This document shows positions 50,641-63,968 of a stretch of 64,000 nt of DNA, in pieces. How positions within the stretch are numbered: position 1 is the first letter of the stretch; every line of letters starts with the position of its first letter. The stretch is from Acephala macrosclerotiorum (taxonomy: Eukaryota; Ascomycota; Leotiomycetes; Helotiales; Mollisiaceae). Under the pieces are notes generated by a model. It was not told the origin of the DNA, did no database searches, and worked only from the letters and a program-made list of their open reading frames with translations. Both the position numbers and the translations under genes were made by a program. Location of the stretch: NCBI GenBank assembly GCA_014904845.1, contig MU119316.1, forward strand, positions 104,264 through 168,263, in the 5' to 3' direction.

Positions 50641-51410
50641 GTTTTCTATCAATTTCTAATTCTTCTTACAAAGTCATTCGCAGTCTTGAGCACGGTATTT
50701 CCGGTAAAAACCGTGACTATACTAAATAAATAACTTATTCTTTACTCGTTAAATAAATAGTTATTCAATAATTTAACGATATTTGAATAATTATTTGAAT
50801 ATTCAATCAAATGATTCGTAAAATTGTAAGTTCGATCTCGCAATCAATAGAATTGCTCGATTACTTTTTAGTTTTAAATAGAATCTCGTACAAATAGTAG
50901 TACTATAAAGAATTATCATTATTAATACTACTATTTACAGTTTATTTATAGTCTTTATTCTATCTAAAAACGAATCAAATATATCTCGATAACTTTTTAT
51001 TACTTTTTCTAGTCTTTTTAAAAAAAAATTGCACTTTTGAGAATTTTTTCAAACTTCTTCGAAACGGAATAGAATTCTTACTTCTTCTGATTAAAATGCA
51101 CTTATATTACTATTTTACAATCGCTTTAAGAAGAGAATTTTTTCTTTTAAACCTATGAACGCGTTTCTCTTTAAAGATTTACATTCTCTTTACAATCGCT
51201 CCATTTATAAGTCTAATTACTATATAATGATTGTAATATGTTTCTAGTCAAAATATACGATTTACGAGTTTAAATTTATTAATCGTTTTTTGACAAAAAC
51301 AAATAATTACAAAAACTACTATTAAAAATATTATTTAATAATCTCTTTAAACTAAAAAAAAATCGATAAATAATTCAAAATAAAAAAAGCTAGTAAAAAG
51401 TTTCATTTTC
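50641..51410. other. No gene recognised upstream of the hAT relic
   Basis: AT-rich. A BED-type zinc finger would be expected upstream of a hAT catalytic domain and may be hidden here, but I cannot read one. Confidence 0.35.
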
Positions 51411-53386
51411 AGAAACTCGAATTCAATCAAACTTATAACGAACAATATCGCTTTTTATTACTCGAATAAATCGTCAAAAACAATTTATTTTTTTCTATTA
51501 TCGATCAATCAAAAACACGAGCTTTGATCAAATTTCTTTTTTTTACGACGAAACAAATCTCTCGCAAACTATTAATAAGCGATTTGAAAACATAATACGA
51601 AGTAAAAAAAAAAGAACAATATAATATTTTTTAAATACATATAAAATCTGATAAACGCGTTTTTTTTACAACGAATAAATAATCTAAAAACAATAAATTA
51701 AATTACTCTATTGTAATAAAATATATTATCACGAAAATAGAAAAACATATTTCTATTCTTTTGAATATTATTAAACTTAAAAAAGCTTTTTATAATAGAA
51801 AATATTTCTACGAGAAACTCTTAATAATTACAAATCGATTCAATATTACTCATACTATTATTGCTATTACTCGAGATAATACTATTTCTAATAATACAAT
51901 ACTTGAAAAGTTTGAAATTATTATCGAAAAAAAATACAAAAAAATAGAAAAAATAAACAAAGTATTTAACTTTCTACGATTTAATCGCTCTAAAGAAAAC
52001 GTTCACTACTATACGTATATTTATAATATTGCGATTTAAGCAAATACGTGAAATCTGTCTTTTTTCAATGTCGAATCTATTTCTTACTATACAATTTATA
52101 TAAAAATATAATAAATCAAATATTGCAATAAAACGCACTCAATTTCACTCGATTCACTTTAATATTATAAATTATATTAAATATTTAAAATAAGTGAAAA
52201 TATATTTTAATATTTTCCAATTTTTATAACTATCAAATTTGAATTTAATGCACGTTATTCATATTATACTTAGACTATAAAAAGAGTAATAAATTCTATT
52301 AATAATAATAAATATTCTATTTTTTTTATTTTTCATTGTTTTATTTTTATTTTCAAAGATAAAAAATTATTATATTAAAAACTCAAAAGAATATATAAAA
52401 GTTTAAACATTTCTTTTAACGAATTTTTTAACGATATATTTATTCGCTAAAACTCTATTAATAAATTAATCAAAATTTTAATCAAAATAGAAAAACTTTT
52501 ACAAATCGTATTACAATTCCAAGAATGAAACGCGTTTATTCGTGAGTACTTGACGTCAATTGATGAAAATTAAACTATATTAAAACAAATCGCGATTTTC
52601 TTTAATATTTTTCGACGATTTACGATTCAAACTCAAATCGAGAAATATTCAATTTTTCACAATACAATTCTCGATTATCTCTATATATTATAACAATTGC
52701 GGATTTTTTAAACTTAAAACGATAAACCGTTCTTTCAATTTATTGCTATTACTAATTACAAAGTTCTCGAAAAATACTATAAAAAGTTTCTCGCAATACG
52801 TTATTCTTTCGTTGCTTTGATTTACGATTCTCGATATAAATTTAATTACGTTTTTTATATGTACGATAACGAGAATAAAATCAATGCAATACAATATAAA
52901 AAAATGAAAACATACTTCGAATACGTTTACAATTAATACAAACGTAAATTTATCGCGATCACTATAATTGTACGAGAGCGAAAACAAGAAATAAAGCGTT
53001 AACGTATCGCGCAAAATCAACGAACTTTTTCTTTTATCGAAAAAAGCAACGAAAATTGAAAAAACAATTTATATTACGACTATACAAAATACGTCGTTAT
53101 TTAACGCACTGAAAAACTTCTAATTATCGCTAATACTAAACTTGAACAGTAATTTAAAGAACTCGTTTTTAATATTAAAATTATTCACGAAAAAATGAAA
53201 AATTATTTACTTAATAAAGTTTACGAATATTTTATTATTTGTCAAATAACTCGCGATTTTTTCGCTATTCTTATAATCTTTATTTTCTTCGAACGCGCAT
53301 TCAATTATATTGGTTTTCTAATTTTAAAACGACAAACAAAAATATCTAGTAAAAACGTGCAATACGTATTGTATTTAAGAAATTAA
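51411..53386 (+). pseudogene. hAT superfamily transposase, decayed
   Basis: Pieces follow hAT order on one strand: EQYRFLLLE-stop-IVKNNLFF near 51440-51500; RVFFTTNK-stop-SKNNKLNY (family TxDxWTSxNN) at ~51660-51700; NITHTIIAITRDNTISNNTI (family ITxDNASNNxTM) at ~51837-51896; ENVHYYTYIYNIAI (family HCxAHxxNL) before 52039; then, after a damaged gap, YSFVALIYDSRYKFNY (family AxxLDPRYKxxY) near 52805-52850. The C-terminal dimerisation domain is ARD-like TRDFFAILIIFIFFERAF, then NYIGFLILKRQTKI and NVQYVLYLRN, ending at 53386. Gln, Trp and Cys codons are changed as RIP predicts. hAT transposases move DNA elements by cut and paste with 8-bp target duplications; I did not find its termini. Confidence 0.9.
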
Positions 53387-56300
53387 AAGTTTTTAATTGA
53401 AATCGATAATAAAAAAGAGATTTTCTTTGATAAAAATAAAAATATTATTCCGTTTATAATTTCTATTTCTATTGTTTTTAGCGCTACTCAAAATAATTCT
53501 TTTATTATATAATATATTTTTATTTCTCTTTTCAAAAACCGATATTTCTAAATATTCAATCAAAACCGTTTTTTTTCTTCTCAAAATTTATATTCTTATC
53601 GATTATTTAATCCAAAAAATCTTTACTAAATAATACTAATAATATCGAAACCGCGCTCAAAACTGGTCATTCGTTTGTAGTGATCTCGTGAACAAAGAAA
53701 TCGCAAAATCATTTAAATTTCTTTATTGAGTCTCAAAAAGACTTGATTAAAGAATTTTTATACTATATCAAAAGTAGACATACTATGAACTTTTGAGTAT
53801 TGTTTAGTAAACTTCACGAGAAGAGTATTTCTATAGACGACTATGAAAACATTCTTATAATAACTAGTAATTTCGAAATCGCGATATATTTACTATATTT
53901 AAAGCAATTCATTTACGACTATAATACTCGTGAGATTCGCGCTCGTCGAATCTATTTAATCTAATAGATTCGAGACATCGATAAATCGTGACTTTTTTAT
54001 TTTCTTTTGAATAGAAATCTAACAAAACCAGACGTTACAATCGCGGTCTAATCGCTTTTTAACGGTGTATTAAACGAAAATACGCTAGATAATAATTGAA
54101 TACGTATTGCAACGATCGTAATTTTCTTAGTTTTACTAATAGCGAAAAATAGATTCTGATTATTTCGATCTACTGCGAATCGAGCGATATCAGTAAAACA
54201 TTCTTTAGAAAACGTACAAAAGTTTATTCGAGTAAAGCTCTATTGCGAGATATCTTTAAAGCAAAAATTGCAAGAGAATATATTGAGAAAAAGTCGATAA
54301 ACAATATTGATTAGAATACAAAGATACTCGTAGAAAAAGAATTTGAATCTGGAGAACAAACTAAGAAAAATAGTCAATTACTTGTTACAAGTAAATTGTC
54401 CAATCTATCGTTTTGATTGTATTAATAAATAAAAGTGTCTAATATCGACGATATTCGAGATAAGTTACGAAGTATTGTACGAGACTATCTAACGAATAAA
54501 ATGAGTTTTTTTGAATTTGATTATCAATTTTCGCAAAAGTGAAACAAACGAAGTAATTAAATAATATTTCTTATAACGTGATTTAATCTTTCTTTTTTGC
54601 ACTTTTTTTTGCTTTTAAGTAAAATATAATTTTAAATATTATATACATCGAATTGCGCTCATTGTCGTCAAATAATATCTGTGAAAAAAATGCATTAAAT
54701 AAAAAGTAAATACGTGTTTTATAATTGCATCTTTTGAATCTCAAAAACTCTTTTATTCTATTGAAATAGCGTTCTCGATACTTATCGCGACGTATCGTTA
54801 ATATAGCGATACAATAAAAACGATTGTTTCAACGCAGAACTTTGATTGAAACTACTTTCTTATGACTCTAAGAATTCCAGATTTCTAAGACTACTAAATA
54901 ACCCGCCTCAAATGTAAATCGTTTCTAATTGAAAGATCTTAGTTTGAATTGTTATTTGGGACTTTCTATCTAGTCTTCAGACCGTTTCAAGATTCCCATA
55001 ATTACAAAAGGAAATCTGTCGTAAAACGATAAAGTATATAGAATACTTCTCTTACGACAAAAGCCGTTCTAAGTAATTATTTGATTTAGATGACTTGTTC
55101 TAAACATTCGTTTGTTCTAGGACAAATGAATTAAAACAGATTCTCGATTAAAACTATTTACTTAGTACGTTTAGTATACTAAGACTTTTTAAATTACAAA
55201 AACCGTGTTTCATCTAATTATCTATAATAAAACAATTGTTTTAAACTTTATACACCGTAAGTAAAAGCTTTAATCGTCTAAATACATTGATACTTAAAAA
55301 GAATGCGATCAATATTGAAATATTGAAAGTATTACAATATTACCAAGATCGCTTACGTTACAAAAATAGATTGGTTCGCTATTTACGCGCTACTTTACGC
55401 GCTACTATCTATTTATTCAACTCTAATAATAAACTTTTTTTCACGCAATATCGAGTCGAAATTTGATTAACTATATATACGAAGCGTTCGTTTATAAATA
55501 GAATTCTCATTGTCAAAATACGAATAAATATAGTGCTTGTACTATACGTATAAGTAATTGGCGATTTATCGGCGTTTAATGCGACAAGTTTTACTAAATA
55601 TAAAAAAAAAAATCTCGAGTATATATTTTTTTATTTTTTTTTTAATCAAATTTAAAATCAATTTTATATAATTTTCTTAGTAATACTAACTCAAAACACG
55701 TAATATTATCAATTACTACTGTCGTTTCACTAGTAGACTTTCAGCGTTTTACTTTGTTTACGAGTTTCTTTCTCGAAATCCGTTTTATCATATAGCGATT
55801 AAGTTTTTCATTTCGCGTCGTCGAGATTCTTGCATTTAATATCTGCACTAGTTTCTATTCGCAAGTCGCACTTCCAGTTGCACTGCACGTATATCGGGAA
55901 TCGAAATAAGCAATCGAAATACTCTATTTCAATTGTTTCGAGTTATTTCTACAATTTAAAAAAATGCGATTCAATTTCGATCTCAATATTCTCTATTTAA
56001 ATATTAATCAAAAAAAGAAAAATTTCTATCACTTGTTCGAAATTTTAAAAGAAATTGAATTAACGCGTTTAAAATATGTCGCGCTTAATAACGCGTATTA
56101 TACCGAGATAATCGATTTCCATTTGACGATAGCAACTCTAAAAAAAGCATTAAAAACTATAACAAATCTAAAAAAGTTAATAATCGTTTATAACACGAAT
56201 TCAATCTAATAAAACTTAAAGTAAATTGAAAATTTGCATAGAGAGTATTAATAGTTCTTTCAATTCCGTAGTAATTATAGAGTCGATATCAATTAAACGT

Positions 56301-56998
56301 AGATTAGAATACAAAAACACTAGTAAACGACGAGTCTATGTATTACGTTTTACTTCTCTCTAAATATTACCTCTAAAAATATCTCTATTAACGTTGTTTG
56401 CATTTGTATTAACATTCAAATAACGAGTCATCGAACGCTTTTTTGATTTCGGCGTCTCGTAATAATAAAAAATTTCTTGTATTTTACAAAGTCGTATGAG
56501 ATTTTCGACGAAATCGATTCGCACTTGAAAGATTTAATCTTCAATCAAACTATTAAATAGCTCGAAAAGCAATTCAATCGCCGTCGTCCGCTCTTTGAAC
56601 TCGTACTCGATAATCGACAAAGTAAGAATATCTATTAGACGAATACTCTATAATAATTGATCGATTTCGATCGTATAAACTGTTTGCACGTTCGTTAAAA
56701 TTGTAGAAATTCGCTCGTAACGAGTTAATCAACCAGTCAACAACTTGACCACAAGATTTCTTATCACATAACTACTGAAAATACCAAAAACGAGAAATAA
56801 GCAAAAATTCAAATTCGAATTTTCGACTTTAATTTTAAATATACATATAAAAAAGAATAAAAAACGAATAATTACATTATATAAAGTAATACGCTACTAG
56901 CGCCAATCTGTATTTAACAACTTTTAATCGCGAGAAAAAGAAAAAAAAAAGCAAGATTTAAACTATTTAATTATATCGTTTAATACGTTATCGAAACA
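53387..56998. other. No gene recognised
   Basis: An 81-codon plus frame at 55964-56209 starts at ATG and is acidic/basic mixed (HLFEILKEIELTRLKYVALN, TIATLKKALKTI), resembling a structural or gag-like protein piece but unassigned. The stretch 54290-54540 reads partly as protein (SNIDDIRDKLRSIVRDYLTN). The rest is AT-rich. Confidence 0.4.
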
Positions 56999-59220
56999 TT
57001 AGAAAACGATTCTATAGATACTCAGTACGTAATTCTAGAGATGCGTTTTATACTATAAAAACATTTAATAAACTTTGCACTTGAATTGATCTCTTTTTTT
57101 AATATGAATCAAATGTTTTCACTTGAAGTACTTTGTCAAGTCTCTCGAACTAGTAAACTTGTAAATACGCTTTTCGAACGGCAAACTCTATTTCTTTAAA
57201 TAGAGAAAGCAAATAGTAGTTTTTTTCTCGGTAAATACTAATAATATAGCGTCACTTAACGCTTGCTTTTTAGTTTAAACGACTACCAATTGAAAACTGG
57301 TTTCTTTCGACGGTATTGAACTCGTTCGTCGCGTAAACGACTTTTTGCGTAGTAAAGTAGCAGTTCTCTCCTTCTGGAAGTGGCAATAGACAGCGATTAC
57401 ATCGATACTCGCATTGCGACGACAAAACTCTTTTTCAATAGTCGTGCTTGAAAGCGTTATTATCGTCTTCGCTAAGCGTTTTTAGAGCGAAAACATCTCA
57501 TCGTTCTAATTCAAAGTAGTCTTCACGTCTTGACTGAGCTTGAGCCCAGAGAATTGTCGCTCGATCTCGTCGATTGAATGTTCCAAATCCCAGCGCTCTT
57601 GAACGTACTTAAAAAGCGCAGTTTTTAATCGCTGTCTAGTATTGAAAATCGCGCGACCGATAATTCGATACCCAGGCTACCGTGTCGCCGTACTTTAGAA
57701 ACGGCGCTTTTACTTCTCCCGTTTCGCAACGAGACGACGAACGACGAGATCCTAATTGACGAACAGAAATTCCTCGAGTATAAATTCTTACGACCGATTA
57801 AAATCGATTTAGCGAATCATTCGACAAATCGCCCGCATCAAATCGCACTAAAGTTCGTAGTCAGAGACAATAGCTCGCGTATCAATAGTGACCGTTCGCC
57901 GAAAATAGTACTTGATAAAAGTATCAATTTTAGCGTGTTGTATTATCATATTCTAAAGCGCGTCGCTCACGTTATTTGTCAATTTACGATTAGTATATTG
58001 TACTGCGAATAAAAGCGGGATTGCGAAAAAGAAATCGCATAATACGCACTACTCTAATTGAAAGCATTATTTGCACCGTATCGAAAGTAGTACGAACGCG
58101 TAATCTGCAAGAACTTAGTAAGTACACCGAGTCGCTTTATCTATTTCAAGAGAGTCGTGTACAACAATAGTTGGTCGAGTGAAATCTTTTAATCGTACGA
58201 CGTTTTAATAGACTTGCGAAAAACAAAAATATTAATTATTTTCGATTTTAGACGTAAAAGCAACTGCTTATAGTCAGATGGAATATTTAGTTCGCTGATC
58301 CTCTCAATCGATGTAAAACTCGAGATTAAAAACGTATTATCGACAAAAATAAAACCTAAAAAAACGACGTACAAATTGAGAATCAAAGACGAATCAAAAA
58401 TAATCTCGAGAAATACAAACGTATTTCTAGTTTCTATGTAAATTGCATATCTCGATTAAAATAAAAGAAAGAAAAGTTCAAAAGAGATAAAAAAAAATTC
58501 AAAGTTCAAATTTACGTATTTTTTGTACCGAGATATTTCTTCGTAAACTCGCACGTAAACTCGATCAAAATTCAATAAAACTCGTTATTAGAATCCCGAA
58601 GTAAATTCATTGCAATATCACTATAGCGGAGTTTTAAAAACGTTGAAAATCGATTTGCGAAGAATATAATTAGTTGACAAAAGAGACTAATTTGAATCCG
58701 CTGTCGACTATATATATATTTCTGTTTCATCGTGATCAAATTGATCTATAGAACGCTTGCGAGATTCTCGATATATATCGCAACGTTATCGCGCTTTTTC
58801 GTCGACAAACGATACTTCTTCGTCAGTTTTCTAAAAACTTGCGACAAATGTTTCATTAGCTCTCATTTACGATAATTCGAACTAAATTGAGCGAGCAAAT
58901 AAAGAACACTACTCACTCGATGCATGTAACGATTCATTTTCTTTTCGATCTTTTCTTTAGTCGCTCGTTCGTATACGAGTCGAAAAACCTTCCAGTATAT
59001 CCCGAGCGTGCTAGTCGACTAAATACCTACAAGTCTCTTTTCACTTTTCTTCTGACGTTGATTCAATATTTATTCGAAGAAGGCCTTAAAAGTACGACGA
59101 GAGACGGTCTACATTACTCGAGCAAAATCCTTTCGTATATACTTGCAATACTTGTGAAAAAAATCAAATTAGCGATTCGATAGCAGAAGACGACAAGTAA
59201 AAAGAAAATAGAGTATTTAT
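56999..59220 (-). pseudogene. DUF3435 tyrosine recombinase (Starship captain-like), decayed
   Basis: From about 59180 leftward: FARVM-stop-TVSRRTFKAFFE and TSTLGIYWKVFRLVYERATK (core-binding part); TKKYRLSTKKRDNVAIYIEN; SRQRIQISLFCQLIIFFANR, then LKLRYSDIAMNLLRD and EFTCEFTKKYLGTKNT, the DUF3435 signature with the first catalytic Arg (CGA near 58650) kept. After an 89-bp intron: TFVFLEIIFDSSLIL, then VSDAL-stop-NMIIQHAKIDTF and IKYYFRRTVTIDTRAIVSDY (catalytic Tyr region, near 57905), and EIERQFSGLKLSQDVKTTL. Two C-terminal C2H2 fingers follow (TICFLYLKK...KYFK-stop-KH and CKVY-stop-MFL...THL-stop-N), ending at TAA 56999-57001. At ~740 codons it has the usual length. These enzymes integrate and excise giant elements. 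It is the gene nearest the right end and reads inward. At least a dozen stops make it inactive; the exact start is uncertain. Confidence 0.9.
58427..58515 (-). other. 89-bp intron in the DUF3435 relic
   Basis: Donor GTAAAT at 58515 and acceptor AACTAG ending at 58427. Splicing gives GTKNTNTFVFLEIIFDSSL, which matches the family (NTFPIPEIIFDPSL) without interruption. Confidence 0.75.
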
Positions 59221-59976
59221 CGATAGAAATTTCTCTCGATTATATTTAAAAAGAAAAAACTACTATCGCTATAGTTTTCATCTTTATTCTCGAATTCGTT
59301 AGAATTGTTCTTTTGATCGAGATAGTACTCTGACGAGTAAACGTTCTTTTCTCTAGCGATCCACGTCAAATTTGCCTTATTATATCCGTCGATATTATCG
59401 ATATCGATATCAACGTTCGTTCGCTCGATATCGATATTAATTTCCTTTCGCTCGTTTTTTGTATTGAAACAATTCTCGATGTTTGATTTATTACTATCGA
59501 AAAAAAAAAAGTTTAATATTGTTTGACGATATCGTATATCGAATTAATCTATTGAAAGAAACGAAAATAATAACAATAACAATAACGATTAATTCAGAAA
59601 AAAAAAATAAAAATATTGAAAAGAATCTATTGTCCAAAGAATCGTATTAAAAGGGAAAAAAGAAATAAAGCGAAAAGTAATTAAATATAAAAAATTTAAA
59701 GAAAAAAAAATAAAAAAAAAAAAAAAAATAAACAAAAAAATAAAATAATCACCATCTTGAGTCATTCAAAAAATAGTAAGCAGTCATTTTCTACTCCTTG
59801 AAAAGACTCCTCAGAAAGTAGAAACGAGAACAAAAAAGCGATTGTCAATTTTGAGTGGTTCTTGCAATCGACTAGAATCGTACCGCCTTGACCACCAGAT
59901 ACGCGAGCGTTAAAACAGCGCGAGATTTTAGTAAATTGACTGTAAAAAGCAGCGATCAAACCCCCTGAAAACAGTA
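59221..59976. other. Right end of the element, upstream of the captain
   Basis: Presumed promoter or 5' region of the DUF3435 gene. It contains an A-rich tract at 59690-59757 and then a less AT-rich, CpG-holding stretch (59760-59976) with a 65-codon minus frame starting on TTG (RVSGGQGGTILVDC). That frame is probably not a gene, because the start is not credible and nothing continues it. Confidence 0.45.
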
Positions 59977-59997
59977 GCCAATTTACCGTCTGGTCGT
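59977..59997 (-). repeat. Putative right terminal inverted repeat of the 55 kb element
   Basis: On the minus strand it reads ACGACCAGACGGTAAATTGG (first 20 nt), matching 15/21 of the left end at 4730-4750. It is followed on the plus strand by TAA (59998-60000), and extreme AT sequence begins immediately after. Confidence 0.45.
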
Positions 59998-60000
59998 TAA

Positions 60001-63000
60001 ATTGAATAAAATAATATATTTTAAAATTTCAAAGATTTTAATTTTATTTATACGATTATAATTAATTTTTTTTTAAAAATTTATTTATATTAAATTATTA
60101 GAAATTATTATATTTATATATATTTTCAAATTAAAAAAATATTAAAAAAAAAAAAAATATAATATAAAGAATTAAATATTATTATTATTAAAAAATAATA
60201 TAACGTTAAAATTCGTAAACAATTTTTATATTTAATAAATTTATTTTTATTTTTAATTTTTTATTAAATATTTTTAATATTATTTTATATAAAATAAATA
60301 TTATTAATTCAAAGAAAAATACAAATAAAATAATATAAAAAATAAAAATATTTTTTTCAATTTTTTGTAAAACGTTTTTTTTTAATAAAAAAAAAACAAA
60401 TAAAATTTTAAATAAAAAAATAAAAAAATATTTTTGTATAATAATATTATTATTTTTAAATATAAATATTAAAAAAAAATATTTTAAAAATAATATAAAA
60501 CGTTAATTATTTTATTTTATTAAAAAAAAAAAAATTAAAAAATTTTCAAATATAAAAATCAAAAAAAAAAACTCGAATAAAAAAAATAATTTTATTATTA
60601 AACAATTTTAATTTTAATTTATTTAATATAAACATTAATACAATATATAAATTTAAATTTAAAAAAATACAATTTATTGATTTAATCGATAAAATTAAAA
60701 AAGTTTTTAAAAAACAAAAAAACTAATTTAAATAATTTAAAATACGAAAAATACTTTAAAAATATATTAAAAAATATACGAAATATTTATCATTATAAAT
60801 CGTTTTAATATTAAAAAAATTACAATTTATTTTTAAATAATTAATATTTTTATTTATTAAAAATTGATTATAAAAATTTGAAAAAAAAAATATTTAATAA
60901 AATAATATTTAATTGTAAAAAAACGATAATATTTAATTAAATTTTTTTTTAAAATTTATAAAAATATTAATTCGTTTGTTCGTATTAAAATAATGTAAAA
61001 TATAACGTAATAAAATTTTTTTTTTATTATTTTAAAATTTTATTTTCGATTATAATAAAAATACTTTAAAAATAATTCGATTGTAAAATATTTAAAAAAA
61101 GCGATAATTTTTATTGAAATTTATAATTTTTAATTATAAAAAAAATTATTAAAATTTATCGATTAATTAACGCGATTATAAAAATAAATTTTATTATTTT
61201 AAAAAATATTAATATATTTTTTTTCGTAAATAAATTTTTTGAAAAATTTATTAAATATTTTTATATTTTTTTAATAAATTTTTTTTTTAAATACAATTAA
61301 TTTATTTTAAATATTTAAAATAAAAATATAACAATTTTTATAATTTTTTTAAGATTTTTACAAATAATAATATCGTTTTAAAAAATAATTAATTTTGTAA
61401 TTTAATTTATTAAAATTATTATAATAATTTTAAAAAACGTATTTTTTAAAATTGTAATACTATTTTTAAATAACGTAAAAATCGAAAATTTTTATACGAA
61501 TTATAATAATAAATTAATAGTTTTAAAAATTCGTTAATTCGTTTTTAAATATATTTAAAATTTAAATAAAACGTTAAATCGAATTAAAAAAATTTAAATT
61601 AATATGAAATTTAAATTACAATTTTATAAAAATAAAATAATTATTATTAATTTCGATTATAATTTTAAAAAACGTTTTTTTAAAAACGTAAAAATTATTA
61701 AAATTTTAAAATAAATTAAATATAATAATATTTTTAAAATTAAAATTTTTATTATAATTTGTATTTATTATAAAATATAAATTTAATATTTTAATATTAT
61801 TATCAAATTATTATATCGATTAATTAAAAAAAACGAATTTTTCGAATAAAAAAAAACAAAAAATTATTATAATATTTTTATAAAATAAATTTATAACGAT
61901 TTTAATATTTTATAAAATTTATTATAATTTTATTAATAAATAAAAAATAATTATTTTAAATATTAAGATTAATTAATAAAAATATAAAAAAATATTCGAT
62001 TAATATAATAATAAAAAACGAAAATAAATAATTTAATACGAATTAAAATTTTAAAATATTATTAAATGAAATTATAATATAATAAAAAAAAATATCGAAA
62101 ATTTTTAAAATATTTTTATAAATTATAATTTTAATTATATGATATTTATTTTATTTTTAAAACGAATATTAATACGTTTATCGTTTAATTAAATTGAATA
62201 ATAATAAATTTTTTTAATATTTTAATTATTCGTTAATTCGTTTAAATATAATTATTCGATTTTAAAATCAAATATATTAAAAAAAATATTTATATTACTA
62301 TAAACAAATTATTTAAAAAACCGCGAATAAAAAACAATAATTTAAAAAAAAAAAAAATATTAATAAATTTATTATAATCGAATTTAATTATATTAAAATA
62401 ATTTTAATTTCAATTAAAAAACGCAAAATTAATCGAAAAATTGAAAATAAATATATAAAATAAAAATATTTATTTAAATTATTAAATGAAATTTAAAAAA
62501 ATTCTTTTAAATTTAATATTTTTAATTTTCAATTTTCGATATTAATTGTATATTTTACGTATATTATATTAATTACTTTTTTTAAAATCAATAAATTATT
62601 AAATAATAATAATAATAATATTATTTTTTTTGATAATAATTATTCGAATTATTTTTAAAATATTATTTAGTATTTAATAATTTTATAAATTAATTCGAAA
62701 ATTCGTTAATTATAATATTTAAAATGTAATAATATAAAAATTTTTTATTAAATTTTATTTATTTCGATTTATTTTAAACGATTTAAAATAATATATAATA
62801 ATTATAATTAAATTATATAATAAATTCAAATATATTAAAAAAAAAATATTTATTATCGAATAATTAATTAATATTATTAAAAAAAATATTATAAAAATAT
62901 TTCAAACTTTATAGTAAATTACAATAATTATTAATATAAAAACAAAAAAAAATATAAAATATTTTTATATTTTTAAAAAATAATTTTATTATTTTATTAT

Positions 63001-63968
63001 ATTAAAATAAATATAATTAAATTTTTATAATATAAAGTATTTAATAATTTAATTATAATATAAAATAATTTTTTTAATTAAATTAAAATTAAATTAATAA
63101 AAAATTCGATTTTTAAAAAAATTATTAAATTTATTTATAATAATATTATTTATAAATGCGACGTTTTTAATTATATAAAATTAAACGAAAAATTTAAATT
63201 CAAAAAAATTATTATCAAAAAATTAAATAAATTCGAAATCAAATAAATTTTTATTTTTATATATAATTTAAAAACAAATAAAATAATTAAATAAAAATAT
63301 TAATTTATTATTATAATATTAATTATTTTAATAAAAAAAAATTTAATTCAAAAAAAAATTAATTGTTTTATTTTGCGAATTAAATAATTATTTTATTTAT
63401 TAAAATTCGATTTTTTATTTAAAAACTTTTCAATTAAAACGAAATATATAATTAAATAAAAAATTTTGAATTAAAAATTAAACAAATTAAAATACGAAAT
63501 AAAAATATAATTATAAATAAAATTAAATATAAAAAAAATTAATTCAAATTTTTTTTTATTTTAATATATAATATTAAATTTATTAATTAAAATATATTTA
63601 AAAATATTAAATTATTATATAAATAATTAAATTTATATTAAATTTATTAAAAAAAAAACATTTATTTTTTTAAATAAATAAAACGATAATTTGAAAATTA
63701 TATATTAAAAATCGTTTAAAAAAATTTATTAAAAAAAAAAATATTAAAATTTTTTAAATAATAATAAAAATAAAAATAAAAATATAAAAAAAAAAATAAT
63801 TAAAAAATTTTATAATAAATAAAATATTTAAAAAATTGAAAAAAAAATTAAAATTATAATTCGTATTTTCAAATTCAATAAAATCAAAAGAAATAAATAT
63901 ATATAATTTTTTGAAAATTAAATAAATAAAAAAATTTATTAAATTTTAAAATAATAACGATTTTTTAA

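Larger units (their letters stand above)
4730..59997 (-). mobile_element. Candidate RIP-decayed Starship-like giant transposon, ~55.3 kb
   Basis: The block is bounded by sharp compositional edges, an imperfect 21-bp inverted repeat and TAA on both sides. A DUF3435 tyrosine recombinase is the first gene inside the right end and reads inward, which is how Starship captains are placed. A MYB/SANT-like gene lies just inside the left end and also reads inward. DUF3723, a family reported repeatedly as Starship cargo, sits in the middle. Non-transposon genes between them (methyltransferase, kinase-like, MADS-like) also carry RIP-type stops. Single-copy genes are normally spared by RIP, so this suggests the whole unit was once duplicated. 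The hAT and LINE remnants are probably later or nested insertions. Alternatives are several unrelated elements side by side, or RIP leaking into unique DNA from flanking repeats. Strand refers to the captain. Confidence 0.6.

Noticed and set aside
59762..59959. 65-codon frame next to the right end with VSGGQGG
   Set aside because: It resembles an ABC-signature only by chance, starts on TTG and has no continuation or neighbouring ABC motifs.
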